From assembly GCF_002937075.1 (NCBI RefSeq), contig NZ_NHSJ01000121.1, forward strand, positions 1 through 64,000: a DNA stretch of 64,000 bases. The letters are read 5' to 3'. The notes beneath the pieces were generated by a model. The model was not told the DNA's origin. It did no database searches and saw nothing but the letters and a program-made list of their open reading frames with translations. Position numbers and translations under genes: made by a program. Shown here in pieces: positions 58,810-64,000 of this stretch (position 1 is its first letter; each line of letters opens with the position of its first letter). The stretch comes from Rhodoblastus sphagnicola. Lineage in GTDB: Bacteria > Pseudomonadota > Alphaproteobacteria > Rhizobiales > Beijerinckiaceae.

Positions 58810-58844
58810 GTTTCCGCGAATCGCGAAGCGATCCAGCGGAAACC
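58810..58844. repeat. Extragenic palindrome 3
   Basis: A nested hairpin: outer arms gtttccgc (58810-58817) and gcggaaac (58837-58844), inner arms atcgc and gcgat. It ends 3 bases before the mepA stop codon. Confidence 0.8.
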
Positions 58845-58847
58845 GGA

Positions 58848-59840
58848 TCAGTCGGAGATCAAGACCTTGCGGCATTCCGGCGGCAAGGCCGACATCGGCA
58901 TCGGCGGCTTCGGCTTGGCGTTGGGGTTGGGCCGGGGGTGGAGGATGGTCGGCTTGAACCAATAGGCGAGGGATTCATCGCAGCCTTCGCCCGGCGGGAC
59001 GGGGTCCTGGTCCTTGCAGAGGTCCGCGCCATCGGGGCAAGCGATGCGGACGTGGAAATGGTAATTGTGCCCGTAATAGGGGCGCACCTTGTTCAGCCAG
59101 GCCCGGTCGCCGGTCGCATCGCGGCAGAGCGCCTTCTTGATGGCGGCGTTGACGAAAATGCGCTCGACCACCGGATCGCGCGCCGCCGAGCGGATGATCG
59201 CCAGTTGGCCCGGCGTCCACACCGAACGATCGACATCGAGTCCATCTGCTCGGACCATGTTGGTGGCCGACATCTCCTCGCGCTCTCTCCGCGAGAGATT
59301 GCGATCCGGCATGGGGGTCAGCCAGATGTCGACGTCCAGGCCAATCTGATGCGAGGCGTGGCCGGTGATCATCGGGCCGCCGCGCGGTTGGGACATGTCG
59401 CCGACGAGAATGCCGGGCCAACCCGCCTCGTCGGGCGCCCGCGCGGAAAGATTTTCGAGAAAGCGCACGAGATTGGGATGACCCCAGAAGCGATTGCGCG
59501 AAATGCGCATCACCTGCCAGGTCTCTCCATTGACGGGCAAGGCCTTGGCGCCAGCGAGGCAGCCGCGCGAGTAAAAACCGATCGCGCGCGCCGAAAGATC
59601 GGCGGGTTCGGTCGCGCGTCCGAACAATTCCTTGGCAGGCGTGGCCGGGTCGTCAGGCCGCGCGAGCGGCGGCAGCGGCTTGGGGTCCACCGACCCGATT
59701 TCTTGAGCAACGCCCGCCGTGGCGCAAATGAAGGCCAAACCTAAAACACCGAAGAAAAGCTTGCGCGAAGGTAAACGGCGAGCGATCGGAATGTTTTCGT
59801 CAACCTTTACATCAATTAGAACTTTACGGGCAAAGCTCAT
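58848..59840 (-). CDS. mepA: Penicillin-insensitive murein endopeptidase
   Basis: MepA/LAS-type metallopeptidase (330 aa) that cuts peptidoglycan cross-links. The zinc ligands are visible in GHASHQIGLDVDIWL and in NYHFHVRIACP. An N-terminal hydrophobic segment (about residues 27-46) is a signal peptide or anchor, after a 26-residue basic tail that is longer than usual. The Pro-rich C-terminus ends in CRKVLISD. It diverges from the L,D-transpeptidase gene, another peptidoglycan enzyme. Confidence 0.92.
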   Translation of the reverse strand: MSFARKVLIDVKVDENIPIARRLPSRKLFFGVLGLAFICATAGVAQEIGSVDPKPLPPLARPDDPATPAKELFGRATEPADLSARAIGFYSRGCLAGAKALPVNGETWQVMRISRNRFWGHPNLVRFLENLSARAPDEAGWPGILVGDMSQPRGGPMITGHASHQIGLDVDIWLTPMPDRNLSRREREEMSATNMVRADGLDVDRSVWTPGQLAIIRSAARDPVVERIFVNAAIKKALCRDATGDRAWLNKVRPYYGHNYHFHVRIACPDGADLCKDQDPVPPGEGCDESLAYWFKPTILHPRPNPNAKPKPPMPMSALPPECRKVLISD

Positions 59841-59890
59841 GCTGCGATCCTGTGGAAAGTCAGTGATTGTCTGGGTCTGAGGGGGATTTC

Positions 59891-60463
59891 ATGCGAATAT
59901 TCATTCGGTTAATGGCGCTCATTGCCGCGCTGCTCGTTGCGCCGATGGCGGCGCAGGCCAGAGTCAACATCTCCGTGGATCTGTCCTCCCAGCGCATGGT
60001 CGTCACCTCCGACGGCGGCGCGTCTTACTCCTGGCCGATCTCTTCGGCGCGCGCTGGTTATGTCACGCCGCGCGGCACTTATCACCCCACGAGCCTCCAG
60101 ACGATGCATCGCTCGAAAAAATACCATAATTCGCCGATGCCTCATTCGATTTTCTTCAATGGCGGCTATGCCATTCACGGAACTTACGCCGTTGGCGCGC
60201 TGGGACGCCCCGCTTCCCATGGCTGCATCCGTATCTCGCCGGCGCATGCCTCGACCTTGTTCTCGCTGGTGCGCGCGGAAGGCGCGGTGATCCAGATCGT
60301 CGGCAGCGCGCCGGTTCGTCACTACGCGCGCGCCGGACATCACGGCCACGCTTATGCCCGTGTCGCCCATCACCGTCCACACGCCCATGGGACCGCGCTC
60401 GGCTACGCGCCGCATCATAACGAAAGAATTCAGCGCATCTTCAACCGGATCATGCCGGAATGA
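59891..60463 (+). CDS. L,D-transpeptidase (YkuD family) with His-rich tail
   Basis: Secreted L,D-transpeptidase of 190 aa. A signal peptide (MRIFIRLMALIAALLVAPMAAQA) precedes a short YkuD domain with catalytic SHGCIRISPAHA. A His-rich C-terminal tail (HHGHAYARVAHHRPHAHG) is unusual and may bind metal. The ATG at 59891 has ggggga just upstream; a TTG eight codons earlier is less likely. Gene partners are mepA (divergent) and the next SemiSWEET gene (convergent). Confidence 0.88.
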   Translation: MRIFIRLMALIAALLVAPMAAQARVNISVDLSSQRMVVTSDGGASYSWPISSARAGYVTPRGTYHPTSLQTMHRSKKYHNSPMPHSIFFNGGYAIHGTYAVGALGRPASHGCIRISPAHASTLFSLVRAEGAVIQIVGSAPVRHYARAGHHGHAYARVAHHRPHAHGTALGYAPHHNERIQRIFNRIMPE

Positions 60464-60466
60464 TGA

Positions 60467-60850
60467 TCAGTCGGCCGCTGGATGATCGTAACGCAATTTC
60501 AGTCCGATGATCAGCACGTTCAGAAGAACCGTGATGATGTTGAAGATAACGATGGACATGGACTGGATCAGAAGGCCGTAAATCAACCACAAGCTACAGC
60601 CGGATACGAAAACGCCCTGGGTCAGGAGCGAGATCGACCGGGCGTCCCGACTCCGCAAGATCTTGATGGCTTGCGGGGTCCAACACAAAGTGGTGAGCGT
60701 TCCCGCGCTGAAGCCGACGATTTCCGTGACGAGGTTCAAAAGCCGCTCCTCAACCCATTGAGCCTGGAGGGCGTTCGGGGAACAGTGGATCACCGAATAC
60801 CCTCTATAAGATTGTTTTCGCGCGCGTTCTTCATGCGAGCCGAACTCCAT
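60467..60850 (-). CDS. SemiSWEET sugar transporter (MtN3/PQ-loop)
   Basis: Small membrane protein, up to 127 aa, with three helices forming one triple-helix bundle. The PQ motif is in TTLCWTPQAIKILRSRDARS, followed by GVFVSGCSLWLIYGL and IVIFNIITVLLNVLI. SemiSWEETs dimerise to make a passive sugar channel. The first 37 residues have no family match; TTG at 60739 (with a ggag box 6 bases upstream) would give a usual-length 90-residue protein. Confidence 0.88.
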   Translation of the reverse strand: MEFGSHEERARKQSYRGYSVIHCSPNALQAQWVEERLLNLVTEIVGFSAGTLTTLCWTPQAIKILRSRDARSISLLTQGVFVSGCSLWLIYGLLIQSMSIVIFNIITVLLNVLIIGLKLRYDHPAAD

Positions 60851-60865
60851 TTCGCTTGAAAGACG

Positions 60866-61954
60866 CTAGGGGCCGCCAAATAGCCGGGCGATGACCCGCG
60901 CGGTGTAATCCACCATGGGCACGACACGCGCATAATTCAATCGTGTCGGCCCGATGACGCCGAGTACGCCGACGATTCGGCGCTGGGAGTCATGGAAAGG
61001 CGCCGTCACCATTGATGAGCCGGAAAGGGAAAACAGCTTGTTTTCCGAACCGATGAAGATCCTCACGCCGTCCCCGTCCTCGGCGCGCGCGAGCAGATCG
61101 ATCACGTCGCTCTTGGTTTCGAGGTCGTCGAACAACAGCTTGATCCGCTCAATGTCCGTCATTGCGCTGACATCTTCGAGAAGGTTGGCCTGGCCCCGGA
61201 CGATGAGGTTCTGCGCGGCGCCCGCAGGGCCGGCCCAGATGGCCAGACCGAGCGACACAAGCTTGGCCGTGAGCACGTCGAGTTCCGACTTGGCGGCGGT
61301 GCGCGACATTTCGATTTCACCGCGCACCTGCGCGAGGGTTCGGCCTTTTACGCGCGCGTTGAGATAGTTTCCCGCTTCGACCAGCGCCGATTGCGGAAGA
61401 TCGGGCGGCACCGGAAGCACCCGGTTCTCGACGGAGCCATCCTCTGACACCAGGATCGCCAGCGCCTTCTCCGGTTCCAGGCGAACAAACTCGATCTGTT
61501 TCAGCCGGTTGTTCTCTTTGCTCGTCAACACCACGGCGGCGCCGCGCGACAGGCCGGACAACAGGCTCCCGGCTTCCGCCAGCGCCTCATCGATGCTGCG
61601 CGCGCGTGACGCCGCCTGCATTTGCGTCTCGATCTGGCGCCGGTCGTCGTCGGTCAGGTCGCCAATTTGCAAAAGCGAATCCACGAAAAATCGCAAGCCG
61701 AGTTCCGTAGGCAGCCGTCCGGCGCTGGTATGGGGCGAAAAGATCAGGCCGAGGCTTTCGAGATCCTGCATGACGTTGCGGATGGAGGCAGCCGACAGCG
61801 GCATGGGGAGAATCCGCGACAATTGCCTGGACCCCACGGGTTCGCCATTGGCCAGATAAGACTCGACGATGTTGCGAAAAATCTCGCGCGACCGCTCATT
61901 CAGCCGCGACAGCGCGCCTGGGCTCGATAAAGGAAAATCCGAGTTCGCCGACAT
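60866..61954 (-). CDS. hrcA: Heat-inducible transcription repressor HrcA
   Basis: HrcA (362 aa) represses chaperonin genes by binding CIRCE. The N-terminal winged helix ([29 protein letters not shown]) is followed by [14 protein letters not shown] and a GAF-like domain ending [25 protein letters not shown]. No CIRCE element is seen in the window, so its targets lie elsewhere. RpoH is also present, giving two heat-shock controls. Confidence 0.96.
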   Translation of the reverse strand: MSANSDFPLSSPGALSRLNERSREIFRNIVESYLANGEPVGSRQLSRILPMPLSAASIRNVMQDLESLGLIFSPHTSAGRLPTELGLRFFVDSLLQIGDLTDDDRRQIETQMQAASRARSIDEALAEAGSLLSGLSRGAAVVLTSKENNRLKQIEFVRLEPEKALAILVSEDGSVENRVLPVPPDLPQSALVEAGNYLNARVKGRTLAQVRGEIEMSRTAAKSELDVLTAKLVSLGLAIWAGPAGAAQNLIVRGQANLLEDVSAMTDIERIKLLFDDLETKSDVIDLLARAEDGDGVRIFIGSENKLFSLSGSSMVTAPFHDSQRRIVGVLGVIGPTRLNYARVVPMVDYTARVIARLFGGP

Positions 61955-61987
61955 CCGCAGATTTTACTCGCACCGCTCGAGCCTTGC

Positions 61988-62980
61988 TCAAAGTTTTCTC
62001 AGAGCAACCTCTTCGATCCGATGGCTTGGACCCTTGGTTAGAATGAGGCTCGCTCTTGCGCGCGTTGGCAAGATGTTTTCGTGAAGGTTCCGCAAGTTTA
62101 TCCGGGTCCAGATGTCCTTGGCGACCTCTTCCGCCTCGACATCGCTGATGTCGGAATATCTCTTGAAATAGGATCTGGGGTCGCGGAACATGGTCGAACG
62201 CAGCCGCATGAAGCGCTTGACGTACCATTTCTCCAGCAGCGCCTCGTCGGAATGCAGATAAACGGAAAAGTCGAAAAAGTCCGAGATGAACGACGTTTCC
62301 TTGCCGTCGCGCGGCGGCCGGCTGGGCAGGAGGACGTTGACGCCCTCGACAATCAGAATGTCCGGCCTGTCAACGGAAATCACCTGATCGGGAACGATGT
62401 CATAGGTCAGGTGCGAGTAAACCGGCGCCTCGACATGGCTTTCGCCGGCTTTGACCGCCGAAAGAAACCGCAGCAGCCGGGCGGTGTCGTAGCTTTCCGG
62501 AAAGCCCTTGCGATCCATCATGCGGCGGCGCTTCAGTTGCGCGTTCGACAACAGGAAACCGTCGGTGGTGATCAAATCCACTTTCGGCGTATTGGGCCAA
62601 CGCGACAACAAGGCCTGAAGCACGCGCGCGGTGGTCGATTTGCCGACCGCGACGGAGCCGGCCACGCCGATGATATAGGGCACTTTGCCGTCGGCCCCGA
62701 GAAAGCGTTGCGTCGCCTTGAACAGGCCCTGAGTCGCCGCAACGTAAAGAGCCAGCAGACGCGACAGCGGCAGATAGATCGCGACGACCTCGTCCATCGA
62801 AATGGGATCGTTGATCGATTGCAGCCGGTTCAGATCGTCGATCGTCAGCGTCATCGGCGTGTCGGCGCGCAGACACGCCCATTCGTCGCGCGTGAACCGG
62901 CGATAGGGAGAAAGGCACGGACGCGCGGGCAATTCCCGCGCTTCCGCTCGGATGTCTCGGACCATCTCGACCAAGCCCAT
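61988..62980 (-). CDS. coaA: Pantothenate kinase (type I)
   Basis: CoaA (330 aa) phosphorylates pantothenate, the first step of coenzyme A synthesis. P-loop [24 protein letters not shown], the [12 protein letters not shown] region and the C-terminal [20 protein letters not shown] are typical. The start at 62980 (MGLVEMVRD) has ggag 8 bases upstream; a longer frame overlaps hisE and is rejected. It follows hisE in a his-coaA run. Confidence 0.95.
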   Translation of the reverse strand: MGLVEMVRDIRAEARELPARPCLSPYRRFTRDEWACLRADTPMTLTIDDLNRLQSINDPISMDEVVAIYLPLSRLLALYVAATQGLFKATQRFLGADGKVPYIIGVAGSVAVGKSTTARVLQALLSRWPNTPKVDLITTDGFLLSNAQLKRRRMMDRKGFPESYDTARLLRFLSAVKAGESHVEAPVYSHLTYDIVPDQVISVDRPDILIVEGVNVLLPSRPPRDGKETSFISDFFDFSVYLHSDEALLEKWYVKRFMRLRSTMFRDPRSYFKRYSDISDVEAEEVAKDIWTRINLRNLHENILPTRARASLILTKGPSHRIEEVALRKL

Positions 62981-62996
62981 TCTCCGTCTCCGACTC

Positions 62997-63326
62997 TTAC
63001 CCCTGGCTGGCGCGAGAGGCCTTTTCCTGGTGGCCCGACTGCTGGGTGCGACGGGCGAGTTCACCGATCACATCCTGCAACGGAACGCCGCCGTCTTGAA
63101 GCAAGACCAATAGATGATACAGCACGTCGGCCGCCTCCATCTTGAGCCCGACCTTGTCACGTTCGACCGCCGCGATCACGGCTTCTACGGCTTCTTCGCC
63201 GAATTTCTTGGCGACGCGCGCCACGCCGGCGTCAAGCAGCGATTTTGTGTAGGATTTGTCGGCGGAGGACTGGGCGCGGCTGGCGATCAGCACGGCGAGA
63301 TCGTCGAGGGTGAAATTTGCGGTCAT
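62997..63326 (-). CDS. hisE: Phosphoribosyl-ATP pyrophosphatase
   Basis: HisE (109 aa) hydrolyses phosphoribosyl-ATP in histidine biosynthesis. Typical sequence: [30 protein letters not shown] and [12 protein letters not shown]. Its start overlaps the hisF stop (ATGA). Confidence 0.95.
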   Translation of the reverse strand: MTANFTLDDLAVLIASRAQSSADKSYTKSLLDAGVARVAKKFGEEAVEAVIAAVERDKVGLKMEAADVLYHLLVLLQDGGVPLQDVIGELARRTQQSGHQEKASRASQG

Positions 63327-64000
63327 GAGGCGGTCTTTGCGGCGGTCTGGGTTTGAGGATCGAGGCGCATGGGCAGGCCGGCCTTCGCCATATAAGATTT
63401 GGCCTCGCCAATGGTGAATTCGCCAAAGTGAAAGATTGAGGCGGCGAGAACCGCGCTGGCGTGACCCAGGCTGATGCCTTCGACCAAATGATCCAGCGTG
63501 CCCACGCCGCCCGACGCGATCACCGGAATCGAAACGGCGTCGGCGATGGTGCGGGTCAGTTCGAGATCGAAGCCGGATTTGGCGCCGTCGCGGTCCATCG
63601 AGGTCAGCAGGATTTCACCCGCTCCGAGCGACGCGACTTCCTGCGCATAGGCCACGGCGTCGATGCCGGTGGGGCGGCGTCCGCCATGGGTAAAAATCTC
63701 CCATTTTTGCGGGCCGACCTGCTTGGCGTCGATGGCGACGACAATGCACTGGCTGCCGAATTTCTCCGCGCCCTGCCGGACGAAATCGCGATTATGCACG
63801 GCTGCCGTCATGATCGAGGCCTTGTCGGCGCCCGCCAGCAGGAGATTGCGGATGTCGTCGATGCCGCGCACGCCGCCGCCGACGGTGAGCGGCATGAAGC
63901 AGGCTTCCGCCGTGCGCCGGACGACGTCGAGCAGCACGCCGCGCTCCTCGTGGCTCGCGGTAATGTCGAGGAAGCACAGTTCGTCGGCGCCGGCGGCGTC
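63323..64000 (-). CDS. hisF: Imidazole glycerol phosphate synthase subunit HisF (partial)
   Basis: The cyclase subunit of IGP synthase. The right edge cuts the N-terminus; 225 residues are visible. The frame is open up to 64000 and reads [19 protein letters not shown] at the edge, matching the second half-barrel start. Internal landmarks [37 protein letters not shown] and [19 protein letters not shown] are present. The upstream his genes lie beyond the window. Confidence 0.96.
   Translation of the reverse strand, partial: DAAGADELCFLDITASHEERGVLLDVVRRTAEACFMPLTVGGGVRGIDDIRNLLLAGADKASIMTAAVHNRDFVRQGAEKFGSQCIVVAIDAKQVGPQKWEIFTHGGRRPTGIDAVAYAQEVASLGAGEILLTSMDRDGAKSGFDLELTRTIADAVSIPVIASGGVGTLDHLVEGISLGHASAVLAASIFHFGEFTIGEAKSYMAKAGLPMRLDPQTQTAAKTAS

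Overview
The window reads as ordinary chromosome of a high-G+C alphaproteobacterium, most likely order Hyphomicrobiales (Rhizobiales). The evidence is an FzlA-type FtsZ-binding GST-fold protein, a PdhS/PleC-type sensor kinase, five perfect CtrA-type boxes (TTAA-N7-TTAA), two phasins, Omp25/RopB-like barrels, RpoH and HrcA together, and a tRNA-His without an encoded G-1 and with A73. Genus cannot be fixed from this sequence; a Beijerinckiaceae/Methylocystaceae-like methylotroph or phototroph is only a guess. There is no phage, IS element, CRISPR array or plasmid module. Genes are densely packed, with many ATGA or GTGA stop/start overlaps.

Layout. 1-11.8 kb: a partial Pro/Glu/Ala-rich coiled-coil protein running off the left edge, a sensor kinase coupled to glnE, a YgiQ radical SAM protein, trxA, ydfG, a decayed ygiQ fragment, an SDR, queG and fzlA. 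11.9-29.7 kb: a surface-polysaccharide island. It holds a NeuB-cupin fusion, a thiamine-diphosphate enzyme, an SDR-HAD fusion and a glycosyltransferase in one tight operon. It continues with a second glycosyltransferase, a radical SAM protein coupled to a flippase, and a leftward CDP-sugar operon rfbF-rfbG-rfbH-membrane protein-UDP-xylose synthase, and ends with a GT-C-like membrane protein. 29.7-43.8 kb is housekeeping: pnp, rpsO, an OmpA-domain inner-membrane protein, an ABC-2 exporter, an amino-acid permease, a J-domain protein, hemW, an aromatic/aspartate aminotransferase, rpoH and purA.

43.8-50.6 kb: two CtrA-box-preceded outer-membrane barrels, a PdhS-like kinase with its own CtrA box and a small downstream partner gene, two overlapping phasin genes and tRNA-His. 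50.9-55.8 kb: a leftward ccmABCD-ccmG-aroA-cmk run for cytochrome c maturation, the last shikimate steps and nucleotide supply. 55.9-64 kb: acnA, a cluster of three extragenic palindromes, mepA, an L,D-transpeptidase, a SemiSWEET, hrcA, coaA, hisE and a partial hisF running off the right edge.

The most interesting theme is cell-cycle wiring of the envelope. CtrA-type boxes sit in front of fzlA/the NeuB operon, the glycosyltransferase/radical SAM pair, both porin-like genes and the PdhS-type kinase, which belongs to the family that controls CtrA. The best candidate for an undescribed system is the four-gene NeuB-cupin / ThDP enzyme / SDR-HAD / GT2 operon at 12.07-17.96 kb, which looks like a pathway for an unusual surface sugar.
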